A DNA stretch of 43,023 nt from positions 1-43,023 of the forward strand of contig JAGZKI010000013.1 of the NCBI GenBank assembly GCA_018365265.1, read 5' to 3'. The translations under genes and the position numbers were made by a program. Shown piece by piece: positions 1 to 7,831 of this stretch. Within the stretch, counting starts at the first letter, position 1. Every line of letters begins with the position of its first letter. The notes beneath the pieces were generated by a model. It did no database searches, was not told where the DNA came from, and saw only the letters and a list, made by a program, of their open reading frames with translations. The stretch comes from Streptococcus parasanguinis. Its GTDB lineage: Bacteria; Bacillota; Bacilli; Lactobacillales; Streptococcaceae.

Positions 1-91
1 GCTGATTTCATCAGCTTTTACAGCCCTACTCAACTGTGCGGAGGTGGGACGACGAAATCGAATTCTAACGAATGACCGATTTCTGTCCCAC
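1..91. repeat. Intergenic repeat with two dyads, left window edge
   Basis: Positions 1-15 form a small palindrome (GCTGAT, 3-nt loop, ATCAGC). Positions 44-60 pair with 77-91 to give a long stem with a 16-nt loop; the arms carry GTGGGAC and GTCCCAC, followed by CTCTCTTTT. A related sequence lies inverted at the right edge of the window, sharing ATCAGC, AGCCC-ACTCAAC and CGAC-AATC blocks. It is probably a dispersed streptococcal intergenic repeat that also acts as a transcription terminator for the gene to the left. Confidence 0.6.
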
Positions 92-136
92 TCTCTTTTC
101 TTTCGTTGTTTGAAGCTTAATTTTTGGGCAAAGATT

Positions 137-145
137 TGGTATAAT
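137..145 (+). promoter_or_regulatory. Extended -10 promoter of the GAF/fRMsr gene
   Basis: TGG-TATAAT at 137-145 is a perfect -10 hexamer with an upstream TG. No good -35 lies 16-18 nt upstream, as is usual for extended -10 promoters. The predicted transcription start, about 7 nt downstream, falls at or next to the ATG at 153, so the mRNA is probably leaderless. Confidence 0.65.
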
Positions 146-152
146 GAAAGGT

Positions 153-650
153 ATGAAACATTCGGAAAAAGAATCACAATACCAACTTTTACTGGCACAG
201 TTAGACGCTCTCTTAATGGGAGAAACCAATGCCTTGGCTAATCTGTCCAATGCCAGTGCTCTCTTAAATCAAGCCCTGCCTCGTTCGGTCTTTGCGGGTT
301 TTTATTTGTATGACCAAACAGAATTAATCCTGGGACCTTTTCAGGGAGGTGTTTCTTGTGTCCATATCGCTCTTGGAAAGGGTGTCTGTGGAGAAGCAGC
401 TCAAAAGCAGGAAACCATGATTGTCGATGATGTGCGCCAACATGCCAACTATATTTCCTGTGATAGCCGGGCTATGAGTGAGATTGTGGTGCCTATAGTC
501 AAGGACGGTCAGCTCCTTGGGGTATTAGACCTGGACTCAGAATGCGTCTCTGACTACGATCAGCTGGATCAAGAGTATTTGGAAAAGTTTGTCACTATCT
601 TGATCGAAAAGACAAACTGGGACTTTAAGATGTTTGGAGTTAAGAACTAA
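153..650 (+). CDS. msrC: Free methionine-(R)-sulfoxide reductase (GAF domain)
   Basis: A single-GAF-domain protein of 165 residues matching the fRMsr (E. coli YebR/MsrC) family, which reduces free methionine-R-sulfoxide in the cytoplasm at thioredoxin's expense. Visible family hallmarks are LILGPFQGGVSC, GKGVCGEAA, ISCDSRAMSEIVVP and LGVLDLDS. The three family cysteines are present at about residues 69, 79 and 103, so the protein should be active. An in-frame ATG at 144 lies inside the -10 box and cannot be on the mRNA from that promoter; the ATG at 153 is therefore chosen, although it has no Shine-Dalgarno and is probably leaderless. The stop codon overlaps the dnaX ATG by one base, so the two are likely translationally coupled and co-transcribed. 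Function rests on family motifs; confidence is high. Confidence 0.88.
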   Translation: MKHSEKESQYQLLLAQLDALLMGETNALANLSNASALLNQALPRSVFAGFYLYDQTELILGPFQGGVSCVHIALGKGVCGEAAQKQETMIVDDVRQHANYISCDSRAMSEIVVPIVKDGQLLGVLDLDSECVSDYDQLDQEYLEKFVTILIEKTNWDFKMFGVKN

Positions 651-2326
651 TGTATCAAGCTTTATATCGGAAATACCGTAGCCAGACCTTTGGCCAATTG
701 GTCGGCCAGCAAGTGGTGGCACGGACATTGAGACAGGCCGTCGAGCAGGACAAGATCAGCCATGCCTATCTCTTTTCTGGACCTCGTGGAACTGGGAAAA
801 CGAGTGTGGCCAAGATCTTTGCCAAGGCTATGAACTGTCCTAATCAAGTCAATGGGGAGCCGTGTAACGACTGCTATATCTGTGAATCCATTACCAATGG
901 GAGTCTTGAAGATGTTATCGAGATCGATGCAGCCTCTAACAATGGGGTCGATGAAATTCGCGATATTCGCGACAAGTCGACCTATGCTCCAAGTTTAGCC
1001 AAGCACAAAGTCTACATTATCGATGAGGTCCACATGCTCTCGACAGGGGCTTTTAATGCCTTGTTGAAGACGCTGGAAGAGCCGACGGAAAATGTGGTCT
1101 TTATTCTCGCTACGACAGAATTGCACAAAATTCCTGCAACTATTTTGTCACGGGTCCAACGCTTTGAATTCAAATCCATCAAACTGCCAGATATTGTCCA
1201 ACATTTGGAAGATATCCTAGCTACTGAAGGGATTGCCTATGAAGCAGATGCTGTCCAGATCATCGCCCGGCGCGCTGAGGGTGGGATGCGGGATGCCTTG
1301 TCCATTTTAGACCAAGCCCTTAGTCTGACTGCAGGTAGTGAGTTAACGACCGCGATTTCTGAAGAGATCACCGGCTCCATCAGTCTAGCCGCTCTTGATC
1401 AGTACGTGGCTGCCATCCTGGACCATGATGCGACGGCTGCGCTGGAGCAACTCGCGATTATCTTTGATAATGGCAAGAATATGGCTCGTTTTGTCGCAGA
1501 CTTACTTCAATACCTGAGAGATCTCTTGATTGTTCAGACAGGTGGAGAAAATACCCATGCTAGTGCTTTATTCGCGGCCAACCTTGCAGCCGATCAAGCT
1601 CGTCTCTTTGCTCTGATTGATCAGGCGACGACTAGTCTAGCAGATATCAAAAACAGCCTGCAACCGCGTATCTACACTGAAATGATGACCATTAAATTGG
1701 CTGAAAGCACAGGCCATGTTTCTAACTCAGCAGCTGTGGAGGTTCCTTCTAATGTGCTAGCTCAGCTGGAAGACTTGAAGAAGGAAATCGCTCAACTCAA
1801 GCAACAGTTAGCGCAATCAGGTAGCAGTCTTCCTGCTTCAAAACCAGCAGTAACTCGTCCAACTAAGTCGAACAAGGGCTACCGAGCAGATCGCAACAAG
1901 GTCAACGCGATTTTACAAGAGGCAGTCGAAAACCCAGAGTTGGCACGAACCAACTTGATCCGTCTTCAGAACGCTTGGGGGGAAATCATCGAGAGCTTGG
2001 CAGGTGCAGATAAGGCCCTCTTAATCGGATCCCAGCCGGTCGCTGCCAATGAAAATCACGCTATTTTAGCCTTTGAGTCTGCCTTTAATGCTGAACAGAC
2101 TATGAAGCGGGACAACCTCAATACCATGTTTGGAAATATCCTCAGCAATGCTGCAGGTTTCTCGCCAGAGATTTTAGCGGTTTCGATGGAAGAATGGACC
2201 CAAATTCGGGCAGAGTTTTCGGCTAAGGCACGTGGGCAAAAAGCGGAAGTGGTAGAAGAAGAGGAAAGTGTCATCCCTGAGGAATTTCACTTTTTATCCG
2301 ATAAAATCACCCTGCAAGACGATTAA
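650..2326 (+). CDS. dnaX: DNA polymerase III subunit gamma/tau
   Basis: A 558-residue clamp-loader ATPase that, with HolA and HolB, opens and loads the beta clamp and tethers the replicative polymerase. Walker A is GPRGTGKT at residues 44-51. The zinc site is C63, C72, C75 and C78, Walker B is IIDEVHML around 123-130, and the SRC-type motif LSRVQRF lies near 166. Residues beyond about 370 form a coiled-coil linker (LEDLKKEIAQLKQQL) and a tau-type C-terminal domain. Length fits the full tau form of Firmicutes; I saw no clear frameshift signal for a gamma form. The ATG at 650 overlaps the stop codon of the upstream reductase gene. Synteny with a GAF gene and a DUF3272 gene matches other streptococci. 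Confidence 0.97.
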   Translation: MYQALYRKYRSQTFGQLVGQQVVARTLRQAVEQDKISHAYLFSGPRGTGKTSVAKIFAKAMNCPNQVNGEPCNDCYICESITNGSLEDVIEIDAASNNGVDEIRDIRDKSTYAPSLAKHKVYIIDEVHMLSTGAFNALLKTLEEPTENVVFILATTELHKIPATILSRVQRFEFKSIKLPDIVQHLEDILATEGIAYEADAVQIIARRAEGGMRDALSILDQALSLTAGSELTTAISEEITGSISLAALDQYVAAILDHDATAALEQLAIIFDNGKNMARFVADLLQYLRDLLIVQTGGENTHASALFAANLAADQARLFALIDQATTSLADIKNSLQPRIYTEMMTIKLAESTGHVSNSAAVEVPSNVLAQLEDLKKEIAQLKQQLAQSGSSLPASKPAVTRPTKSNKGYRADRNKVNAILQEAVENPELARTNLIRLQNAWGEIIESLAGADKALLIGSQPVAANENHAILAFESAFNAEQTMKRDNLNTMFGNILSNAAGFSPEILAVSMEEWTQIRAEFSAKARGQKAEVVEEEESVIPEEFHFLSDKITLQDD

Positions 2327-2349
2327 GACATGAATTTTTTACTGAATCA

Positions 2350-2358
2350 TGGTAAAAT
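2350..2358 (+). promoter_or_regulatory. Extended -10 promoter of the DUF3272 gene
   Basis: TGG-TAAAAT at 2350-2358 has the extended -10 TG. The ATG of the next gene is at 2365, six bases after the hexamer, so the transcript should begin at or beside the start codon. This is the same arrangement as upstream of the gene at 153. Confidence 0.55.
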
Positions 2359-2364
2359 AATTTT

Positions 2365-2562
2365 ATGAATAGAAAACAATTTGCAGTGATAGCAGTCTTT
2401 ACTGCTATGGAGACATACTTTTTCAATGAAGCGACCATGGCGGGTCAAATGCTCTTTACATGTTTTTGGGCCCTCTTGATCTTACGCAATCTCCAGACGG
2501 CCTATATGGTGGAGAAAATTGCTAGTGCCATTGAAAAAGAAATCAGAAAGAAAAGAAAATAA
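2365..2562 (+). CDS. DUF3272 family small membrane protein
   Basis: A 65-residue protein with a hydrophobic stretch at about residues 5-42 (one or two membrane spans) and a strongly basic, helical C-terminus ending EKEIRKKRK. Length and position directly after dnaX fit the streptococcal DUF3272 family, whose function is unknown. There is no Shine-Dalgarno: a -10 box ends only six bases before the ATG, so a leaderless transcript is inferred. A strong terminator starts at the stop codon. Family assignment is from memory of the context and sequence; no activity is proposed. Confidence 0.75.
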   Translation: MNRKQFAVIAVFTAMETYFFNEATMAGQMLFTCFWALLILRNLQTAYMVEKIASAIEKEIRKKRK

Positions 2563-2598
2563 AACCTTTGAAAAGGAATCCTTTTTCAAAGGTTTTTT
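2561..2598 (+). terminator. Rho-independent terminator, probably bidirectional
   Basis: AAACCTTTGAAAAGG pairs with CCTTTTTCAAAGGTTT and is followed by a run of T. The left flank is A-rich, so it can also serve the yesN-like gene that ends at 2605 on the minus strand. Confidence 0.85.
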
Positions 2599-2604
2599 TC
2601 TTGT

Positions 2605-4149
2605 TTAAAAGGCTTCGTGGCATTGCTTGCGGTAATCTCCTGGGGAGAGGCCGACCTTCTGTTTAAAAGCCTTTGTAAAGTAGGAGTAGTTGTCATAGCC
2701 CACCTGGAGAGCGACTTGGTAAATGGGGGTATCGCTTTGCGATAGCATCTCTTTTGCAGCGGCCATCCGTTTATCGGTGATGTATTTCACCAAGGTTTCG
2801 CCGGTGTCGCGCTTAAACATCCGTGCTAGATGATCTGGACTAAGAAAAACCATTTCGGCCAGCTTGGTGCGACTGATATCCTCCTTGTAATGGTGGTCGA
2901 TGTAGTCGGTGATCCGCTGGATGAGATTGGATTGGTGTTCTAGATCGATCACATAATGGCGAGCAGAGCTCCAGTAATCCCCAATATAGGCTTCAAAAGC
3001 TTCGATGGCATGAAAACGCCGTTCGAAGAGAAATTGATGGTGTTTGTTTTGAAATAACTTGTGGGCGAGAATGCCGTTCTTGTCCAGATAAATCCCAATT
3101 TGCTGGGTCCAGTCTAGCTGGAGTTCACTCAGATCTGAGAGCGGGATGCGATCTTGAGTCTCTAAGCTATGGATGATTTGGAGAAGCTGTTCCGTCTCTA
3201 GTTGATTTGTAAAAGTAAGCGATGTCCGATGAGCGGGCTTTTGAGGTTGTGGACCCAAAGAAGCATAGGAGTGGATACTGTTCCAATGGAAGACTTGTTC
3301 TTCACTGTATTGGCAGAGTTGCAGAGCCTTCATCAAGAGCGTCTCAAGGGAAATAGCATCTGAATAGAGAAGGATAGAGGATCGGTCTAAGTCTTGCTGG
3401 ATCTTCTGCTGGATAGCCTTTAGGAAGTCTGCACACTCTGTAGTCTGATTCTTTTTGAAGAGGCAGAGGTAGCGATCGGTCTGGCTTTCGATTTTACTGA
3501 GGGCGCAGTAGTGGACAGGGAAATCCAGGGAGAGATCCTTGATACAATGGCGGAGCTGCAAGCGCCAAGAAGGGACGCTGGGGTGAAAGTCTTCTTCAAC
3601 TAAGTGGAGAGTGATGAGGACCAAGAGGTAGTCTTCATGTGGTTTAGGGCTATAGCCCCGTTTTGTTACTTCTTGAAGGAGCTGTTCTGCTTGAGATGGA
3701 CGCGGTTTTCGCAAGTAGTCATGCCAAAATTCAGCTTCTTTTTGTCCTTGCTGGGCTAATTGTGCTGCACTCTTGTGGCGCTTGATCTTATTGAGGGCTT
3801 TTTGAATGATAAATTCTAAGCGGTCGGGGTCAATCGGTTTGAGGTAGTATTCAAAACTTTGGAGTTCAATGGCTTTTTGGGCATAATTGAAATCAGCATA
3901 ATTGGTGAGGAAGATCGTTTGAATGTCATATTTTTCTGACCGGACCCAGGCTAGGAGATCTAACCCACTGCCTTGTGGCATCTCGATATCACTGATCATG
4001 AGGGCGATTGGGTGACTTTGAATGATGGCTTGGGCTTGGCTCAGACTGGAGGCAGTATATACCTGCTCAATGCCCAAGGCTTCCCAATGGATGGTTTCCT
4101 GTAGGGCTTTAATGATAAAACGATCATCGTCAACGAGTAGGATATTCAT
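2605..4149 (-). CDS. YesN-type response regulator, AraC DNA-binding domain
   Basis: A 514-residue regulator with an N-terminal receiver domain and a C-terminal double helix-turn-helix of AraC type. Acidic pocket residues are D7-D9 and the phospho-acceptor is D54 in SDIEMP. The C-terminal part contains SRTKLAEMVFLSPDHLARMFK and GYDNYSYFTKAFKQKVGLSPGDYR. The ATG at 4149 is chosen because AAAGGAG sits eight bases upstream; an upstream in-frame ATG at 4173 has no ribosome site. It overlaps the end of the sensor kinase gene by 20 bases, so the pair is translationally coupled. The organisation, facing away from a sugar-type ABC importer, resembles pneumococcal TCS07 (YesMN-like), which controls host N-glycan use. 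The regulatory target is inferred from that context. Confidence 0.88.
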   Translation of the reverse strand: MNILLVDDDRFIIKALQETIHWEALGIEQVYTASSLSQAQAIIQSHPIALMISDIEMPQGSGLDLLAWVRSEKYDIQTIFLTNYADFNYAQKAIELQSFEYYLKPIDPDRLEFIIQKALNKIKRHKSAAQLAQQGQKEAEFWHDYLRKPRPSQAEQLLQEVTKRGYSPKPHEDYLLVLITLHLVEEDFHPSVPSWRLQLRHCIKDLSLDFPVHYCALSKIESQTDRYLCLFKKNQTTECADFLKAIQQKIQQDLDRSSILLYSDAISLETLLMKALQLCQYSEEQVFHWNSIHSYASLGPQPQKPAHRTSLTFTNQLETEQLLQIIHSLETQDRIPLSDLSELQLDWTQQIGIYLDKNGILAHKLFQNKHHQFLFERRFHAIEAFEAYIGDYWSSARHYVIDLEHQSNLIQRITDYIDHHYKEDISRTKLAEMVFLSPDHLARMFKRDTGETLVKYITDKRMAAAKEMLSQSDTPIYQVALQVGYDNYSYFTKAFKQKVGLSPGDYRKQCHEAF

Positions 4150-5797
4150 GTGTGTCTCCTTTGTAGGGTTCATAAGGAAGGCTCAGTTGGATGCGGGCCC
4201 CTCCTTGGGTTCCATTTGAAAATTGAAGCGTGTAGTGATCTGGATAGAGGAGATCCAGCCGCTCCCGTGCATTGGTCAAACCAATGTGATGGCCATCTTC
4301 TGTAACTAAGGATTTTTTCTTTGCTAGATCTTGTAAGATAGCGGAGCTAAAACCTGAACCATTATCCTGAAGGCATATGGCAAGCTGTTGGTTTGCTTCT
4401 TCATGAATGGAAAGCTGGATGTGGAAGGAATCTTGGAAAGAAAAGCCGTGTTTGATGGCATTTTCCACGAAGGTTTGTAGAAGCAGAGGGGGAATGGCCG
4501 CATCTTTCAGACCAGGATCCCAGTCTAAGTCAAAGTGGATGCTGTCCCCATAGCGGATTTTCTGGATTTCTAGGTAATTTCGGATATGCTGGATTTCATC
4601 TGCTAGGCGATTGAAATCTTGATTGGCTTGAAAGAGGTGGCGCAAGTAGTTGGAAGTCACCTTGGTCAATTCCTCGATTTCCTTATAGTCCTTAGTTTGG
4701 AGCATGCTGTGAATCATGGAGAGCATGTTGAGGTAAAAATGGGGTCGGACTTGATTTTTGAGGTAATTGAGTTCGACTTTTTTGAGATTGAGTTGCGCGT
4801 GGTAGGCTCGAATTTGGAGGTCTTTCATATGGATTAGGACCTGATTGATCTTGTGATTGGCTTGATCGATCTCTAAGATCCCTTGGTCTTCGATCACATC
4901 TAGCTTGGTGGAAGCAGCGTCTAGCTGAGAAAGGCGTTGGGTGAGTCGTTTGATCGGTTGGATCATCCGTTGACGAATATAAAGGATTAGAATGGTAGAG
5001 AGAACGGCGATGATCAAAGGGACCAAGGAGAGAAGGGTTTCCAGTACGATATTTGTACGGAAAACGTCTCCGTAATCGACCGTCACATAAAGATCGAAAG
5101 GCAGGTGGGTTTGATTGCTACCGGCTTGAATGACGGAATCTGTAGCATGGATCTGGTTGGGGCGATCGATGGATAAGCGCCCTTTTTTCCCAATATTGAG
5201 CTTTTGCAAGGGTTTTAAAATATCCTGGGTAGAAATGATGGCATAGATAGCCTTGCCCTTGTAATGGAGGGATTTCAAGAGATAATCATGCTGGTTCAGG
5301 CTGATTCGTTGCCATTTTTGATTGGTCTTGTCTGTTTCTTTGTCATAGGTCTTAAGATGATCTTTCAATTGTACATAGTCCAGGTAGGGCAGTTGAAGAC
5401 TGGAGGCATTGAAAAAATGGGGGATATCTCTTGTCTCTATGAAAAAGGTAATGGGGCTATCCATCTGGTACTGAAACTCCGTAAAATCGATCCGCAATTT
5501 TTTTAGATTTTCATGAAAATCCGTGAAATCAAGCGGGGTATTGAGCTCTGTCAAATAGTCATTGTGGCTAATGGTACTGTACATAAAACGCTCAACGGAG
5601 TGAAGCTCTGTATTTAAGGAATCCGCATAGATATGAATCGAGTCCTCTAAATGGAGCATATTTTGGTGTTTAATAAAATTTCGGCTAATCCCGCCAATCA
5701 GAAGGTTGATCAAGGTATTGACGACTAAGAGGAGAAAGAGTAGGCGCGAAAAAAATTGAATCGAGTGATCTCGTGTACTTCTGTGAATAGCTTTCAT
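4130..5797 (-). CDS. YesM-type sensor histidine kinase
   Basis: A 555-residue membrane kinase of the LytS/YesM class. Membrane spans are predicted at about residues 16-36 and 252-275, enclosing a roughly 215-residue extracellular sensor domain. A HAMP-like linker follows and then a His_kinase (PF06580-type) domain with the phospho-acceptor H353 in NQVRPHFYLNML. The ATPase motifs are TFVENAIKHGF, QDNGSGF and GLTNARERL. The ATG at 5797 has GAGGTG upstream; a GTG at 5806 overlaps that site and is less likely. It is co-transcribed with the downstream regulator. It probably senses a glycan, perhaps through the lipoprotein of the divergent importer; this is inference. Confidence 0.88.
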   Translation of the reverse strand: MKAIHRSTRDHSIQFFSRLLFLLLVVNTLINLLIGGISRNFIKHQNMLHLEDSIHIYADSLNTELHSVERFMYSTISHNDYLTELNTPLDFTDFHENLKKLRIDFTEFQYQMDSPITFFIETRDIPHFFNASSLQLPYLDYVQLKDHLKTYDKETDKTNQKWQRISLNQHDYLLKSLHYKGKAIYAIISTQDILKPLQKLNIGKKGRLSIDRPNQIHATDSVIQAGSNQTHLPFDLYVTVDYGDVFRTNIVLETLLSLVPLIIAVLSTILILYIRQRMIQPIKRLTQRLSQLDAASTKLDVIEDQGILEIDQANHKINQVLIHMKDLQIRAYHAQLNLKKVELNYLKNQVRPHFYLNMLSMIHSMLQTKDYKEIEELTKVTSNYLRHLFQANQDFNRLADEIQHIRNYLEIQKIRYGDSIHFDLDWDPGLKDAAIPPLLLQTFVENAIKHGFSFQDSFHIQLSIHEEANQQLAICLQDNGSGFSSAILQDLAKKKSLVTEDGHHIGLTNARERLDLLYPDHYTLQFSNGTQGGARIQLSLPYEPYKGDTHEYPTR

Positions 5798-5806
5798 AAT
5801 GAGCAC

Positions 5807-5992
5807 CTCACATATATTATAGCACTATTTGAAAACGGATTCATGAACAAAACCGATATTAAAGTAAAAAAAATCGGGAAAGTGCATGTTTTTGTGTGGA
5901 GAAAACGGAAAAGTGAATGAAGATGCACGAAAAAGTTCTATAAAGATGGAAAGGATTCCTATAAAATAGAGGAGAAAGAAAAGGAGGGCCTT
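5807..5992. promoter_or_regulatory. Divergent promoter region with GAAAACGGA repeats
   Basis: On the minus strand, TGC-TATAAT lies about 25-30 nt before the kinase ATG and is the likely kinase promoter. On the plus strand, CCTATAAAATAG near 5960 is the likely -10 of the importer operon, followed by AAGGAGGG as ribosome site. The 9-mer GAAAACGGA occurs at 5831-5839 and again at 5901-5909, in the same orientation and 70 bp apart (about seven helical turns). These are candidate binding sites for the AraC-type response regulator; this is inference. Confidence 0.5.
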
Positions 5993-6910
5993 ATGAAAAG
6001 CGAAGTAAATGCGAAGCAGAGCAAATTGAAGAAAAATATTCCTTTATATGTGCTGCTCCTGCCATCGATTATTTTATTGATTTTATTTGCCTATATCCCT
6101 ATGGCGGGTCTAGTCATCGCTTTTAAAGATTACTCTCCCGCTACTGGGATATTTGGAAGTCCTTGGGCTGGTCTCAAGTATTTTAACCAGTTCTTCTCAT
6201 CCTTCCAATTTGCGACAACCATGAAGAATACCTTGAAAATTTCTATTTACAGTATTCTGGTTGGTTTTCCCTTGCCGATTGTTCTAGCCATCATTTGCAA
6301 CCAGATTCGTGTGGGTAAGTTCAAAAAAATCTTTCAAGTAACGACTTATTTGCCTCATTTTATCTCGACCATGGTCATGTGTGGGATGATTATTCTCTTT
6401 CTCTCTCCAAGTAGTGGACTGTTAGCCAATGTCCTCAAATTGGTCGGCTTAAAGATGCCTGCCCTCTTATCTAAACCAGGTAGCTTTGCGGGTGTCTATG
6501 TCTGGAGCGATGTCTGGCAACATATCGGTTGGGATAGTATCATCTATCTAGCCGCTCTATCGGCCATTGATCCGACCTTTTATGAAGCTGCGACCATGGA
6601 CGGGGCGAGTCGATTGCAAAAGATCCGTCATATTGACTTACCCTTACTGTTGCCAACGGCGATGATTCTCTTGATTCTCAGAGCAGGAAGCCTACTCAGT
6701 GTTGGTTTTGAAAAGGTCTTGCTCTTGCAAAATCCACTCAATCTAGCAGGAAGTGAAATCATTTCGACCTATGTCTACAAAGTGGGGATGATTAATTTCC
6801 AATATAGTTATTCGACAGCGATCGGTCTCTTTAATACCTTGGTCAACTTGATCATCTTATTGTCGGTCAACTGGTTTGCGAAACGCTATACCAAGACGGG
6901 ATTGTTCTAG
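5993..6910 (+). CDS. ABC sugar/glycan importer permease, LplB type (NgtP1-like)
   Basis: A 305-residue inner-membrane permease with six predicted spans. The EAA-type loop that contacts the ATPase is YEAATMDGASRLQKIRHIDLPLL, near residues 198-220. It is the first gene of an operon with a second permease and a lipoprotein. This LplB-YtcP-LipO architecture is the CUT1-type importer for oligosaccharides. The nearest known streptococcal case is the pneumococcal NgtP1-NgtP2-NgtS system for N-glycans released from host glycoproteins. No ATPase gene is present, so the shared MsmK is the probable partner. Start ATG is supported by AAGGAGGG upstream. Substrate is an inference from context. Confidence 0.85.
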   Translation: MKSEVNAKQSKLKKNIPLYVLLLPSIILLILFAYIPMAGLVIAFKDYSPATGIFGSPWAGLKYFNQFFSSFQFATTMKNTLKISIYSILVGFPLPIVLAIICNQIRVGKFKKIFQVTTYLPHFISTMVMCGMIILFLSPSSGLLANVLKLVGLKMPALLSKPGSFAGVYVWSDVWQHIGWDSIIYLAALSAIDPTFYEAATMDGASRLQKIRHIDLPLLLPTAMILLILRAGSLLSVGFEKVLLLQNPLNLAGSEIISTYVYKVGMINFQYSYSTAIGLFNTLVNLIILLSVNWFAKRYTKTGLF

Positions 6911-6925
6911 AAAGGAGGAGGAATT

Positions 6926-7822
6926 GTGAAATTGTTTCAACATGCTAGAAAGACCAAGTCGGAAATCCTCTTTGATGTTTTTATCTATGGTCTAGCGATT
7001 TGCTTGATTCTGTTGATTGTCTACCCTTTGTGGTTTGTCATTATTGCCTCCTTCAGTAATCCGTCTGATGTGGCAACTGGTAAGGTTTGGTTTATCCCGA
7101 GGGAATGGCGACTAGATGGCTATCAACGCTTGATTGAGCAACCTTTGTTTCTAAAGAGCTATCTTAACACCATCCTCTACACGGTTGTAGGGACCATCGT
7201 TGCCCTGGTCATTAATATCCCGGCTGGTTACGCCTTGTCGCGAAAGGACCTCTTTGCTAAGAAATGGGTCAGTGTCTTCTTTATTGTTCCCATGTTTGTC
7301 TCTGGGGGCTTGATTCCCATTTATTTGACAGTTAAACAATTGGGCTTGGTCGACACCTTCTGGGTAATGGTCGTACCGTTTGCAGTATCTCCTTACAATA
7401 TCGTTGTAGCTCGAACTTTCTTTAACAATAGTATTCCAGAAGGGATGTGGGAAGCCGCCCAGATCGATGGTTGCGGAACCATTTATTACTTCAGAAAGAT
7501 CGTGCTCCCCTTGTCCAAGGCTATTATTGCCGTTATTGGACTTTGGACAGCAGTAGGGATCTGGAATTCTTGGTTCAATGCTCTGATTTATTTGACCAAT
7601 GAAAATCTTCAACCCCTGCAACTGATTCTGCGCCGTCTCTTAATTAGTAATCAAATGTTGCAATCGCAAGCAACAGGGGAGGTAGCTTCTGACCTCCGTA
7701 TTAAGGCTGATATGATGAAATATGCAGCCATCGTTATATCAACAGCACCGATTATGATGCTGTATCCATTCGTCCAAAAATACTTTAATCAAGGTGTCAT
7801 GATAGGGGCCTTGAAAGAATAG
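6926..7822 (+). CDS. ABC sugar/glycan importer permease, YtcP type (NgtP2-like)
   Basis: A 298-residue permease of the CUT1 family, partner of the upstream LplB-like protein. The EAA loop is WEAAQIDGCGTIYYFRKIVLPL around residues 174-195, and six spans are predicted. The start is GTG at 6926 with a very strong AAAGGAGGAGG six bases upstream; the gap to the preceding gene is 15 bases. It ends GVMIGALKE, typical of the YtcP group. It is co-transcribed with the substrate-binding lipoprotein that follows. Confidence 0.85.
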   Translation: MKLFQHARKTKSEILFDVFIYGLAICLILLIVYPLWFVIIASFSNPSDVATGKVWFIPREWRLDGYQRLIEQPLFLKSYLNTILYTVVGTIVALVINIPAGYALSRKDLFAKKWVSVFFIVPMFVSGGLIPIYLTVKQLGLVDTFWVMVVPFAVSPYNIVVARTFFNNSIPEGMWEAAQIDGCGTIYYFRKIVLPLSKAIIAVIGLWTAVGIWNSWFNALIYLTNENLQPLQLILRRLLISNQMLQSQATGEVASDLRIKADMMKYAAIVISTAPIMMLYPFVQKYFNQGVMIGALKE

Positions 7823-7831
7823 GAGAAGATC

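Noticed and set aside
7151..7621. 156-codon minus-strand frame
   Set aside because: Lies wholly inside the YtcP-type permease gene on the other strand; composition is that of an antisense shadow.
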